29,042 nucleotides of DNA from JAJTHC01 sp044358835 (GCA_044358835.1 JBIKNF010000018.1:1-29042); one strand, 5' to 3'; shown: positions 20,360-28,803, numbered from the stretch's first letter. The notes: a model not told the origin generated them from the letters alone. Numbers and translations: made by a program.

Positions 20360-23254
20360 GTGTCCACCCTCTTAATCCCCCCCTCTAGCACGGATCCTCT
20401 GGCCCAAGAAGCCTTCGCCCTTAAGCAAGCGGATGCTTTTGCAGGTATGGGGTCTTTCATGCAACATACCGCCATAGCACCAAACACCCTTTCCACACAA
20501 CGCCTAGATTCGCTATTGGCAAGCGATTACGCCCTTATTAATAAACAACAGGAATGGGGCATTTTAAGCAAAGCGTTGTACGCGGGGCAAAGTCGCACCT
20601 TCTTGCTGTTAGGGGATGAAGGCCTTGGCAAAACTTCTTTTGTGAACGCCTATTTCAAGGCACTTTCTGAGCATCGAGAGCCTTTAGGAGGCTATGCCCC
20701 GCATCAGGCGATTAAACTACAGCTGAGCCTACTGCCCAAGCGCCTTTGGGCCACGTGGGACTTGGAAACTCTCTTGCAAGACGCGCTTATTTCTTGGGTA
20801 AATGACACCCTTGCCTGCATTCAGCATAACGCCAATCAGCGTTTACAGGAAGTCGGTATTCGACTGAATGATGAGCAATTTTCGCTTTTATTAACAAGCT
20901 ATTTCAGCGAAGCTGACCGTGAAACCCGTTACAACGTATGGCTAACGACACTAAAAAATGCCTTGGCCAAAAAACAAACCCTGCTCCAAAAATGGAAGGC
21001 CCCTTCACAGCAAGCGTTAGAAGATTCCGCACGGATTTTGAACAATCCGTGGGCGGGGGTGGCCTTACAAACCAAGCGTTCGATGGAAGAGGCCCCCCAG
21101 GCGGATCTGGCTCAACGCTTTTTGGAACTGGCCCAAGCCGTCAAAACCCACGTTTCTTCGGCCAATAATCCCGCGAGTTTTAGCCTGTTGATTGATGAAT
21201 GGGACCTCATTGACAAGCAAGCCCCCCCCGCGCGAGAAGCCAATAACCAAAGCCTTCTTCGCTTAATTAAAGGCATACAAACGCAAAAGCAAATCCCCTT
21301 GTGCTTAAGTGTTACCTGCCGTACAGAAGCGTTGTCTCAACGGCTGGGCAGTCCCCTTTACACCGCTTTTAAGGACAAGCTCTTGCTTTCTCGCTATGGC
21401 AAAAAAAACCTTCAAGCCCTCGTAAAAACCGCTCCACCTTCCCCTGAAAGCCCCGATTTTTCTGTGCCTGAAGAAGCCTTAGAAGTCTTTACCCAACTCA
21501 GTGAAGGTCAAGGCCATAAGGCCCTCGCCATTTACCAAGCGTGGGTCAAAAAAGCCGAACAATTGGGAGAAAACGCCCTTTCTTTAGAAAACTTCAATGC
21601 GCTTGCCATTGAACACGCGGAAGATTTGGATGCCTTATTCTACGCCCGTTTACAGCTTGATGCCTTGAGTTACGGCACAAGCTTTGTTCACGCCCTTGAA
21701 TGGGTTGTGGCCCACTTGGATCACACCCCCTTTACGGTGGAAGGGTTTATTTCAGAGCGTCTAAAAACCGTCCCACAAAGCATTTTAGCCAGTCACTTGG
21801 GCTTGGCCTTGCGTAAACTTTACCTGTACGGCATGGTGCAAAAAGTAGAATCCCCTCACGCGTCTGCTTCACTGATTTATCGTGTGCCGTCCCGTCATGC
21901 CTTAGAATGTTTGTATGGCTTTTTTGTGGCCAAAAATGTGGAAACCCTGTTTCAACAAACCCAAGGGTTGCTAGCTCAGTCGCAACTATTGATCAATCCT
22001 GAAGACGCCTCCCAGCCCCCTCAAAACGACGCTGAACTCTCTCGTACTTCGTTTTTAGAACAAGGTGAAGCGCTTGTGCATATTCTGCCTAAAACCTTTA
22101 ACGAAGGGGAACTTTCCCCTAAAAAACTGCAAAGTGTGTTGAGTTTTGTGAATGGATTACCCCATGAAAACGCCCAACACTTGCGTGAAAAAATCGCTCG
22201 CTTTTTAATTGAAGCCCTTGAACAGCCCATAGAAGCGCGTCGACTAGAAGCCTTGTCTTGCTTGGCTTACCTGCCTTTAAACGATGCCTTAGACGCCCTT
22301 GTGAATGCTTCAAATAACCCCAACCCCACCATTCAACAACAGGCCTTAATCGCCTTGCGTCAATGGATTAAAACCGCGCATGACGCTAAATTACCCGTCA
22401 AAGACAAAACCTTCAGCGTGGTAGAAACCCTCTTAGAACAATTGAACCCACGAGACGGTTTTTCGAGAAAAGACGATGCCCTGACCCATAGTTTGGTGTT
22501 TGATGTGCTTAAACAGTGGCATCAAGGCCAGTCCCGACTGGTGTTTAAAGGGGTGCATGCGTACGTGCAGAAACAGCTTAATTCCAACAATGACGGCTAT
22601 TTGACCGTGGGCTTGCTGGATTGTTTAACGGTTTTACTTAAGCCGTTTCATCCCACCGATTTAGAGCTACGCATGCCATGGGTGTTGAACTTGATTGAAA
22701 AGGCCTTGTGTGTTGCGTCTTTACACGCATCGGCTTTTGACTTATTGCGCTTACTGCCTGTTCAAATGCTTCAAGTGCAAACGCTCCTTAAAGAAATGCT
22801 CTTAGATTCTACTTCCCCCAAATTGGCCTTTGACGCCTTTGTTTATAGTAGTGAAACACTTGCGCTGCCTGTTTTTCAAACCGAACCCCCACTGTGGAAA
22901 GAAAGCCTGCACACCTATATAGCACAACAGTATGTCCCGAAATCCGATTCTACACTAGATGCTTTACTGGCCGATGATGCCCAGCGTCAACAACTGATTC
23001 AGGCCACGTTGCATTTAATTAAAATGGTGAAACCTTGGCCTTCCAATGAAAAGAATGACCTGTTTCACGTGTTAGAAGAAAGTTTGGCTCAGCCCGCTTG
23101 GCAGAAGCATTTGGATGCGCTATGGGTACTGCTGCGCTTGAAACAGCACTTGGCTGAAGAAATGGGCTTAAAAGTCAATACGCAACGCTATTTGCAACAA
23201 TTAAGTGAAACTCCTACGTCTGACTTGCTTAAACAGTTGTTGGCAAATGTTTAA
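20360..23254 (+). CDS. large P-loop ATPase with alpha-solenoid C-terminus, unknown role
   Basis: The 964-residue protein has an N-terminal region of about 75 residues, then an AAA/STAND-type ATPase. Walker A is GDEGLGKTS at 85-93 and Walker B is SLLIDEWDLID near 275. A following strand, LCLSVTCRTEAL, is placed like a sensor motif. Residues about 350-520 look like helical and winged-helix-type lid segments. From about 560 to the end it is almost all helical. Short repeats such as RRLEALSCLAYLPLNDALDALVNA and NPTIQQQALIALRQWI resemble HEAT repeats. No membrane segment or effector domain is recognised. The GTG start at 20360 follows a good promoter, with only a weak GTGAG upstream; ATG 20438 is an alternative. 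The domain layout resembles STAND sensors or Orc/Cdc6-like ATPases, but no function can be named. It is preceded by the iteron-like array. Confidence 0.7.
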   Translation: MSTLLIPPSSTDPLAQEAFALKQADAFAGMGSFMQHTAIAPNTLSTQRLDSLLASDYALINKQQEWGILSKALYAGQSRTFLLLGDEGLGKTSFVNAYFKALSEHREPLGGYAPHQAIKLQLSLLPKRLWATWDLETLLQDALISWVNDTLACIQHNANQRLQEVGIRLNDEQFSLLLTSYFSEADRETRYNVWLTTLKNALAKKQTLLQKWKAPSQQALEDSARILNNPWAGVALQTKRSMEEAPQADLAQRFLELAQAVKTHVSSANNPASFSLLIDEWDLIDKQAPPAREANNQSLLRLIKGIQTQKQIPLCLSVTCRTEALSQRLGSPLYTAFKDKLLLSRYGKKNLQALVKTAPPSPESPDFSVPEEALEVFTQLSEGQGHKALAIYQAWVKKAEQLGENALSLENFNALAIEHAEDLDALFYARLQLDALSYGTSFVHALEWVVAHLDHTPFTVEGFISERLKTVPQSILASHLGLALRKLYLYGMVQKVESPHASASLIYRVPSRHALECLYGFFVAKNVETLFQQTQGLLAQSQLLINPEDASQPPQNDAELSRTSFLEQGEALVHILPKTFNEGELSPKKLQSVLSFVNGLPHENAQHLREKIARFLIEALEQPIEARRLEALSCLAYLPLNDALDALVNASNNPNPTIQQQALIALRQWIKTAHDAKLPVKDKTFSVVETLLEQLNPRDGFSRKDDALTHSLVFDVLKQWHQGQSRLVFKGVHAYVQKQLNSNNDGYLTVGLLDCLTVLLKPFHPTDLELRMPWVLNLIEKALCVASLHASAFDLLRLLPVQMLQVQTLLKEMLLDSTSPKLAFDAFVYSSETLALPVFQTEPPLWKESLHTYIAQQYVPKSDSTLDALLADDAQRQQLIQATLHLIKMVKPWPSNEKNDLFHVLEESLAQPAWQKHLDALWVLLRLKQHLAEEMGLKVNTQRYLQQLSETPTSDLLKQLLANV

Positions 23255-23273
23255 GGGGGCGCACAGTTTTTTA

Positions 23274-23302
23274 TTGATAGAGGTTTATATGTGTAGTATG
23301 AT
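23274..23302 (+). promoter_or_regulatory. promoter of the small OB-like gene
   Basis: TTGATA (23274-23279) and TATGAT (23297-23302) are 17 bases apart, 51 bases before ATG 23354. A separate promoter here makes the gene at least partly independent of the ATPase gene. Confidence 0.65.
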
Positions 23303-23353
23303 TTTAGCGTCTTATTTGAAGTACTGCACGATGAAACCATAAGGTTTTTTTGA

Positions 23354-23794
23354 ATGAATCCTGAAATGCTTTACCAGTTACTGACGGCTCAACTCGCTTT
23401 TCAACCCAATTTGGCTGAAATTCAAACCCCTTCTCCTTGTCCAGAATCCTGGCCCTTGCTCTTAAGTGAATTCGTGTTTGAACGCAAGCACATGAAGGGC
23501 TTTTATGTTAGTGATGCCCAAGGGAATCGGGTGTTTTGCCGTTGTTCGATGGTAGATGTTTATGAAAAACTCATTGCCTTAGGTGAAGGCGCCATTATTC
23601 ATTTAAGAGGCGCCAGCCCCGTCTACAATAAATCCCTGAACGCTTATGCCTTAGATGTAGAGCAAGTGCTAAAACTCAAAGAATACGATGATGAAGTGAG
23701 TTCCTTGCAAAAAAAGTCCGCCAAACGTGAAGCGCGTTTGCGTCAGCAAATGGAACAAGAAGGCATTTTTAAAGACGAAAGTCCCGCAAGGTAA
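23354..23794 (+). CDS. unknown small protein, possible OB-fold
   Basis: The 146-residue protein is not a family I recognise with certainty. The middle (about 36-115) alternates short strands: SEFVFERKHMKGFYVSDAQG, VFCRCSM, a short helix, then GAIIHLRGASPVYNKSLNAYALDVEQVL. This pattern of five strands, with a Gly-x-x-x-x-Leu-Arg-Gly turn, resembles OB-fold nucleic-acid-binding proteins. The last 35 residues are a charged helix (KKSAKREARLRQQMEQEG). ATG 23354 has AAGG 9 bases upstream. It sits between the large ATPase and nadD, all on one strand. Confidence 0.55.
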   Translation: MNPEMLYQLLTAQLAFQPNLAEIQTPSPCPESWPLLLSEFVFERKHMKGFYVSDAQGNRVFCRCSMVDVYEKLIALGEGAIIHLRGASPVYNKSLNAYALDVEQVLKLKEYDDEVSSLQKKSAKREARLRQQMEQEGIFKDESPAR

Positions 23795-23835
23795 CGATTT
23801 TCTTTTCTAAACTCTAAAAAGGGTATTAAGCGCAT

Positions 23836-24558
23836 ATGAACGGTTTTGCATCCTTATTCAAACCTTGGCGAAACACCCTAGATGCCCCCTTCCGTGACGC
23901 AGAACTGGGCGTGAACCTAAACCCCTTGGTGCAACTTTATTATTTCGGGAGCTTTAATCCCGTTCATTTGGGGCATCTGAAAGTGGCGCAAGAAGCGTTG
24001 GCCACGCTTACCAGTCAAGGCTTTGAAGAACTGGTCTTTGTGCCTTCACCCAATCCGCCCAACAAAATGGGGGCATTGCTCAAAAAGCAGTACCCTATGA
24101 TGCCCCTTGACAAGCGAGTGGCGTTATTACAATATGCCATTGAAGATTTAGGCGCGGGCAATTACTTTAAAGTCTTGGCGCTGGAAAAAGAAGACCCTCA
24201 TGGCCTAAGGGCCTCTTTCACGGCGGAAACTTTACAACATTATTTCGCTGAATTTTTACGAGACGCCCCAGAGCAGAAACTGTTTTTGCTGATGGGCGAA
24301 GACACGCTAGAAACCTTACCCACGTGGCAGCAGGCGTCGTGGTTGATGAAGCATGTGCATTGTGTGGTGATGCCTCGGCCGTTGCAGGCGTCTTTGTACA
24401 AAAGCATTAAAACACAGGTGATGCTGAAAGAACGTTACGGCTTGAGTTTGACGCGATTAAAACCTGAACACACCTTCCCCATGAACGCCACCCACTTGCG
24501 GATGAATAAGGCGTTGTATGAAACATGGTTGACCCCCAGTGTGGCACAGGCCCTTTAG
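23836..24558 (+). CDS. nadD: nicotinate-nucleotide adenylyltransferase
   Basis: Adenylates nicotinate mononucleotide to nicotinate adenine dinucleotide in NAD synthesis. The 240-residue protein has the nucleotidyltransferase signature YYFGSFNPVHLGHLKVA near residue 35, equivalent to GG[TS]F[DN]PxHxGH. It continues with FVPSPNPPNK near 72 (substrate loop), LLMGEDTLETLPTW near 154 and the C-terminal NATHLRMN in place of the usual ISSTxIR motif. The N-terminal extension of about 34 residues before the first strand is longer than usual; an in-frame GTG around residue 32 is an alternative start. AAGGG lies about 13 bases before ATG 23836. Its stop overlaps the convergent toxin gene by 4 bases. Confidence 0.85.
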   Translation: MNGFASLFKPWRNTLDAPFRDAELGVNLNPLVQLYYFGSFNPVHLGHLKVAQEALATLTSQGFEELVFVPSPNPPNKMGALLKKQYPMMPLDKRVALLQYAIEDLGAGNYFKVLALEKEDPHGLRASFTAETLQHYFAEFLRDAPEQKLFLLMGEDTLETLPTWQQASWLMKHVHCVVMPRPLQASLYKSIKTQVMLKERYGLSLTRLKPEHTFPMNATHLRMNKALYETWLTPSVAQAL

Positions 24559-24938
24559 TTGAATTCCAGATAATTACGCAACCACTTTTCCAAGGTGAGT
24601 CGATGACATGTGCCAGTATTCATGAGCTGAGTGAGTTCATTAAACGCTTTTTGATGATTGAGTGAACCCTGAAACGGATACCCGTTTTTTGACAAAAAAT
24701 ACAAGGTGCCTTGAACAGCCACTCGTTTATTACCATCATGAAACGGGTGATTGTTGATTAAACTTTCCATTAAGGCACTGGCCACCTGCAGAATATCGTC
24801 ATAATAGCCCGTATTGGGACGCGCCAACGCCGCCCGTAAGGCATGTTCACTTTTTAAGCCTCTTAGCCCACCATATCGATCTAATTGAGCCGTATGAATC
24901 AAAAGCGCTTCTTCAAAACTCACTTCGTTAAACGTCAC
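24555..24938 (-). CDS. doc: Doc-type toxin (Fic fold, death-on-curing family)
   Basis: Doc toxins are small Fic-fold enzymes that modify translation factors; P1 Doc phosphorylates EF-Tu. The 127-residue protein has the family features: a start with LDRYGGLRGLKSEHALRAAL (family YGG..G) and the loop NNHPFHDGNKRVAVQGTLYFL near residue 62, the HxFx[DN]xNKR catalytic motif. Here it reads HPFHDGNKR, closer to a full Fic motif than the Doc of phage P1. Length matches Doc. The start is GTG at 24938, which overlaps the stop of the upstream small gene by one base (TAGTG), a typical antitoxin-toxin coupling. The 3' end overlaps nadD by 4 bases. Confidence 0.9.
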   Translation of the reverse strand: MTFNEVSFEEALLIHTAQLDRYGGLRGLKSEHALRAALARPNTGYYDDILQVASALMESLINNHPFHDGNKRVAVQGTLYFLSKNGYPFQGSLNHQKAFNELTQLMNTGTCHRLTLEKWLRNYLEFN

Positions 24939-25105
24939 TAAGCCAATGCCTTGTACAAATCGTCTCGCAACTCAAAATCAGCAGACAAAAACGCCAACAG
25001 CTCTTTAGAAGCGCCCAAGGCTTCAAGGTGTGCTAACGTTTCTTGAAGTGTCATCTGTTCCATAAAGGTAAATCCTAAAGCGCTTTCTTTTAGTTTAGCG
25101 TTCAC
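24938..25105 (-). CDS. putative antitoxin paired with Doc
   Basis: A small frame directly upstream of doc, ending TAG one base into the toxin start. The frame is open from ATG 25135, but that codon lies at or before the expected transcription start. I therefore prefer GTG 25105 (AAAGGA 8 bases upstream; 55 residues); ATG 25063 with AGGA 9 bases upstream (41 residues) is a second option. The C-terminal part QETLAHLEALGASKELLAFLSADFELRDDLYKALA is helical and acidic, as expected for a toxin-blocking tail. The N-terminal part does not clearly match Phd/YefM or AbrB DNA-binding domains. The antitoxin role rests on position and size. Confidence 0.6.
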   Translation of the reverse strand: MNAKLKESALGFTFMEQMTLQETLAHLEALGASKELLAFLSADFELRDDLYKALA

Positions 25106-25137
25106 ACCAGCATTCCTTTCATGAAGTACCCTCATAA

Positions 25138-25166
25138 ATCATATAGAAGGTGGAACACTTTGTCAA
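25138..25166 (-). promoter_or_regulatory. near-consensus promoter of the toxin-antitoxin pair
   Basis: On the minus strand TTGACA (25166-25161) and TATGAT (25143-25138) are exactly 17 bases apart, the closest match to consensus in the window. Confidence 0.85.
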
Positions 25167-25204
25167 CTACTACAATTTTAACAAATTTAAAAACTCTTTC
25201 GTAC

Positions 25205-25228
25205 TTTTGAAACAAATTCGTTACAAAA
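25205..25228. promoter_or_regulatory. inverted TTTTGAAAC/GTTACAAAA site
   Basis: TTTTGAAAC (25205-25213) and GTTACAAAA (25220-25228) are inverted repeats with one mismatch. The half-site resembles the TTTTGTAAC cores at 15401 and 15422. The rest of the gap to the portal gene (25229-25426) shows no gene, only a C7 run near 25317. Confidence 0.3.
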
Positions 25229-25426
25229 TCGTTGTGAAATCGTGGTTTTTCTGCATGATTCACCCCTAGAAATGCCCCCAAATGTTTGTTAAGCTTAAGA
25301 CATAAGCCAACAGCAGTCCCCCCCCGTTTGCGGAATGCCCACTGCCTCTCTTTCACTGTATTTTGCGCTATTTTTAGACGTTTAACCATTGTTTTTTTTA
25401 TAGAACTGGAAAGGAATCCCCCTGCC

Positions 25427-27133
25427 ATGACCGATGAGTTTGCCGTGCCTGATTTTTCAAGCGATGCAACCCCTTTTGGGTTAAATCCAGACGATGAAAA
25501 GGCCTTTGTGGAAAGCGTTTTAGAGGATCTAAAAATCCGACGCGAACTTCGTAAAGACAAAGAAGCCACCTGGAAAGCCTGCTGGAAGGCCTACCACAGC
25601 GAAATGACGGTGACCCCCACCAAACAACAGGCGGATCGCAACCAAGTAGCTCGCCCCATTATTTTTCAAGCGGTTGAAAACTTACATAACACGATTATGA
25701 GCCAACTCTTCCCCAAATCGGGACGCTTTTTCCACGTCTTTGGGCAAGGGCAAGCCGATCAAGAAGACGCCAGTCGACTGGAAACCTTATTGCATCACAA
25801 ATTGGCCACGCAAGACTTTCAATCCGCGTTTGGGATCTTTTTAAAACAGTTGCTGGTAACAGGCAACAGCGTAATGATGATGCCGTGGCATTACGAACAT
25901 GGCAAGCGACTCCGTCAAGTCCCCATTAAACGCTTGGGCTTAACTGTAGGTTACGCCCCGCAAGAGCAAGACGTGCTTCTTGAGCAAGGGCCTCGCTTTG
26001 ATGTGCTGAACATTCAAGACGTCTACATCGATGAAACCGTCAAAGACTGGCGAGAAGGCACCCTGATTCGACGCATTAGCAAACGCCTGAACCAAGTCTT
26101 ACAAGAACCTCGCTACATCCAAACCGAAGCCATCGCCGTAGCCTTAAAAGATCTGACGAAAAACGACCCTAAACTCAACAAAATCCCTTCCGCAGAACAA
26201 CCGCTGACGCTCATAGAGCTATGGGGCGATGTGTGGATCAACGGGCGTTCTTATGAAAATCACGTGGCCGTTGTGGTAGAAGAAACAGGCACCTTAATTC
26301 GCTTTGAACCCCATGGACTTCAAAGCGGGCAGGCTCCCTTTGTCTTTGCTCCTTTAATTCCTGTTCCGCATGAAGGCTACGGCATTGGGGCGGTTGAAAA
26401 ATCGTTGGGGCTTCAACATGCCATTAACGCACTCACCAATCAAAAGCTCGATATTCTTAATTTATGCATCAATTCACCCTTTACCTACCTGTTGAATGAT
26501 GATGTGTTTGACCCACTTTCCATGGATTACCGCCCTGGGGCCTTGATTGCGGTTAAAAATCACGACACCTTACGCCCCTTGCCCTTGGTGGCTCAAAACA
26601 TCACGGTGGCCTTTCAAGAAATTGAAGACCTCAAAATAGAAGTGATGGAAACCAGTGGTTCTTTACGCTTAATGACGGGAGCCTTAGAAGCAAGCAACAG
26701 CTCCCCACGCACCGCCACCGAAGTCAATACGATTAGCGAAAATGCGCATCGTAAATATGACGGCATGCTCATGCAACTCGAACAAGATTGCCTTGAACCG
26801 ATGTTGCAATTGATTTATGAACTTTCAAAGCAATTTTGGATTTACCCCGAAGAACTGCGCTTTATTGAAAACCAAGGAAGCACCGCACGTTATGAAGCCA
26901 TTAGCCCTGAAGTGTTTCAGCGTTCTTGTTGCGATATTCGCGTGCTAGGCAGTCGCGGTCAATTAAAAGAAGAACAAGAACTAGAAAGTATTTTGTTCTT
27001 TTTAAAAACCGTGCAAAGCTGGCCTGAACTTTTGCCTCGCCTGAATATGGATGCCATTCTCAAGCGCATTATTCGAAACCTCGGTTTTAGAGATGAGGAG
27101 TTGTTGCGTCCTGCGGACGAGCCTACAGGGTAG
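25427..27133 (+). CDS. phage portal (head-tail connector) protein
   Basis: Portals form the dodecameric ring at one vertex of the phage head through which DNA enters and leaves. The 568-residue protein follows the podovirus-type portal pattern. It has an N-terminal helical part with QVARPIIFQAVENLHNTIMSQLFP near residue 65, FGIFLKQLLVTGNSVMMMPW near 135, a central wing domain and LGLQHAINALTNQKLDILN near 328. The segment SPRTATEVNTISENAHRKYDGMLMQLEQD near 425 is the stem/crown signature seen as 'TATEV....' in many portals. ATG 25427 has AAGGA 11 bases upstream. It is followed by scaffold-like and capsid genes in the usual order. No terminase gene precedes it in this window. Confidence 0.85.
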   Translation: MTDEFAVPDFSSDATPFGLNPDDEKAFVESVLEDLKIRRELRKDKEATWKACWKAYHSEMTVTPTKQQADRNQVARPIIFQAVENLHNTIMSQLFPKSGRFFHVFGQGQADQEDASRLETLLHHKLATQDFQSAFGIFLKQLLVTGNSVMMMPWHYEHGKRLRQVPIKRLGLTVGYAPQEQDVLLEQGPRFDVLNIQDVYIDETVKDWREGTLIRRISKRLNQVLQEPRYIQTEAIAVALKDLTKNDPKLNKIPSAEQPLTLIELWGDVWINGRSYENHVAVVVEETGTLIRFEPHGLQSGQAPFVFAPLIPVPHEGYGIGAVEKSLGLQHAINALTNQKLDILNLCINSPFTYLLNDDVFDPLSMDYRPGALIAVKNHDTLRPLPLVAQNITVAFQEIEDLKIEVMETSGSLRLMTGALEASNSSPRTATEVNTISENAHRKYDGMLMQLEQDCLEPMLQLIYELSKQFWIYPEELRFIENQGSTARYEAISPEVFQRSCCDIRVLGSRGQLKEEQELESILFFLKTVQSWPELLPRLNMDAILKRIIRNLGFRDEELLRPADEPTG

Positions 27134-27140
27134 TTCCTGT

Positions 27141-27238
27141 CCCTTCTCCCTATGGGAGAAGGTTAGGATGAGGGCAACACCAGCTATGACTGGGCGTCCT
27201 AAAACCCTCTGCCCAACCCTCTCCCATAGGGAGAGGGG
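27141..27238. repeat. REPIN-like doublet of inverted REP hairpins
   Basis: Two hairpins of one family face each other: CCTTCTCCC-TAT-GGGAGAAGG (27142-27162, tail TTAGGATGAGGG) and CCCTCTCCC-ATA-GGGAGAGGG (27217-27237, preceded by CCCTCTGCCCAA, the inverted tail). About 30 bases separate the tails. The whole unit behaves as an element of about 98 bases with imperfect inverted repeats of 34 bases. Single relatives lie at 7887-7918 and 27885-27906. Confidence 0.75.
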
Positions 27239-27283
27239 GTAAAACCCATACGTTATTTCCCCCAAAAAGAAAAGGAGACCCCC

Positions 27284-27868
27284 ATGCCCAACAACGACCC
27301 TACCCCCCCCGCCGATGTGTCTGCATCCGCAAGCCCACCCCCTGCACAGGTGCCTGCGGGGCCTAAGCCCCCTGAACAGGCAAAGCCCACGGCGAAAGAC
27401 GATCTCATCGCCTTTCAAAAAGACCCCGTTGCCTTTGTTCGAAATGAAGTAGACCAAGCCATTAAAGCCCATCTGCTACTGGCCAATGAAGGCGGACAAG
27501 CCCAAGTCGCCATGCAAACCTTCATGCAACAACACCCCGATGCCGAACCTGTGATGAATTACATTCTTGAAGAAGTGGCTCGCTTGATTGAAGAGGACGA
27601 CGACGGCGTACTGGCCCCTTGGACGGATCTATTCAACCAAGCCTTGGCCAACTTTGTCACCAAGTTTCAAGGCAATTTAAAGGGTGCAAGCACGCCCTTG
27701 CCCCCCAAAGAACCGATGAATCCTGTGGTAGAACATGGCAAACTGCCCGTTAAAAGCGTTTCGCCCCGTTCCTTCACACGAGATGAAATCGGTCGTATGT
27801 CCCCCCAAGAATACCTCGCCAATGAAGCCAGTATTCGCCTAGCCTTTAAGGAGGGTCGCATTAAGTAA
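27284..27868 (+). CDS. putative phage capsid scaffolding protein
   Basis: The 194-residue protein lies between the portal and capsid genes, the standard place for the scaffold that guides head assembly. It has an N-terminal Pro/Ala-rich disordered region (1-45), an acidic helical centre (about 50-125, including NYILEEVARLIEEDDDG) and a C-terminal part ending SFTRDEIGRMSPQEYLANEASIRLAFKEGRIK. A short basic helical tail after a 'xxMSPxEYxxN' turn is typical of scaffold-like proteins of this phage type. Strong GGAG lies 6 bases before ATG 27284. A C8 run (27303-27310) sits near the start. The function rests on position and composition. Confidence 0.62.
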   Translation: MPNNDPTPPADVSASASPPPAQVPAGPKPPEQAKPTAKDDLIAFQKDPVAFVRNEVDQAIKAHLLLANEGGQAQVAMQTFMQQHPDAEPVMNYILEEVARLIEEDDDGVLAPWTDLFNQALANFVTKFQGNLKGASTPLPPKEPMNPVVEHGKLPVKSVSPRSFTRDEIGRMSPQEYLANEASIRLAFKEGRIK

Positions 27869-27884
27869 CGCATTTTGCTCTGTT

Positions 27885-27906
27885 CCTTCTCCCTATGGGA
27901 AAGGGG
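27885..27906 (+). repeat. decayed REP-like hairpin
   Basis: CCTTCTCCC-TAT-GGGAAAGGGG is a degraded copy of the hairpins at 27142 and 27217. It lies 17 bases after the scaffold stop and before the capsid ribosome binding site. Confidence 0.6.
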
Positions 27907-27950
27907 ATAAAACCGACTACACATCAAACAACCCAACAGGAGAACACCCC

Positions 27951-28790
27951 ATGCCTTATGACAATTTTGTGCCTGAAATTTGGAGCCAAACCATTCTCAA
28001 AAGCTTCAATAAAAACAGTGTAATTGCAGGCCTTGTGAACCGTGATTATGAAGGTGAAATTAAAAAATCCGGTGATGTCGTCCACATTCGTTCGTATGGA
28101 AGCGTCACGGTGCGTGACTACACCCGAGGTTCAGCCATTACGTATGAAACGCTCAGCGACCCCAAGCAAATGTTGACGATTAACCAACAAAAGTACTTCG
28201 CCTTTCGTGTGGATGACCTCGACATGGCTCAAGCCGATATTCCTGTAATTGAAGGGTACACGCAACAAGCCGCCATCGCGGTTCGAGATGTGGTGGATGC
28301 TTACTTGTATCAACATTACTTGGAAATTCCCGTCAGTAACATTATTGGTGGGGCATCAACCACCATTGCCATTACCAAAACGAACATTTATGACAACATC
28401 ACCTTGATGGCCGAAGCCTTGGATGCTCAAAACGTGCCCCAAGAAGACCGCGTCTTGATTGTGAACCCTCGCTTTAAGCGCCTATTGCTTCAAAGCGACG
28501 CCTTTACCCGTGCCACAGGCATGGGCGATCAAGCCATTCAAAACGGTTACCTCGGCAACGTGGCGGGATTCAAAATCTATGTGTCCACCAACGTGCCGAC
28601 CCTTGCGGGGGGTGTGGTACCGATTCTGGCCTTTCAAAAGGATTTCATTACCCTGGCTTCACAAGTCAGTAATGTGGAAAATGTTCGCCCAACAGATATG
28701 TTTGCCAACGCCGTGCGTGGGTTGTATCTGTTTGGTTCAAAGGCCGTGCGTCCAGAAGCAGGTTCATGGTTGCGTTGCACCATGGCTTAG
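27951..28790 (+). CDS. phage major capsid protein (HK97-fold, P22 coat-like)
   Basis: Forms the icosahedral phage shell. The 279-residue protein starts with a helical arm (FVPEIWSQTILKSFNKNSVIAGLVNRDYEGEIKKSGDVV) and a strand-rich segment VHIRSYGSVTVRDYTRGSAITYE. QQKYFAFRVDDLDMAQADIP near residue 82 is a hallmark of the coat protein family often annotated as P22 coat protein gp5-like. The A-domain part VLIVNPRFKRLLLQSDAFTRA near 163 and IYVSTNVPTL near 204 complete the pattern. AGGAG lies 8 bases before ATG 27951. No tail or head-completion gene follows before the window ends. Confidence 0.85.
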   Translation: MPYDNFVPEIWSQTILKSFNKNSVIAGLVNRDYEGEIKKSGDVVHIRSYGSVTVRDYTRGSAITYETLSDPKQMLTINQQKYFAFRVDDLDMAQADIPVIEGYTQQAAIAVRDVVDAYLYQHYLEIPVSNIIGGASTTIAITKTNIYDNITLMAEALDAQNVPQEDRVLIVNPRFKRLLLQSDAFTRATGMGDQAIQNGYLGNVAGFKIYVSTNVPTLAGGVVPILAFQKDFITLASQVSNVENVRPTDMFANAVRGLYLFGSKAVRPEAGSWLRCTMA

Positions 28791-28803
28791 TGGATGTTAT
28801 GCT

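Noticed and set aside
25132..25569. Minus-strand 145-codon frame over the portal start
   Set aside because: Opposite the clear portal N-terminus, Ser/Lys-rich, no motif.
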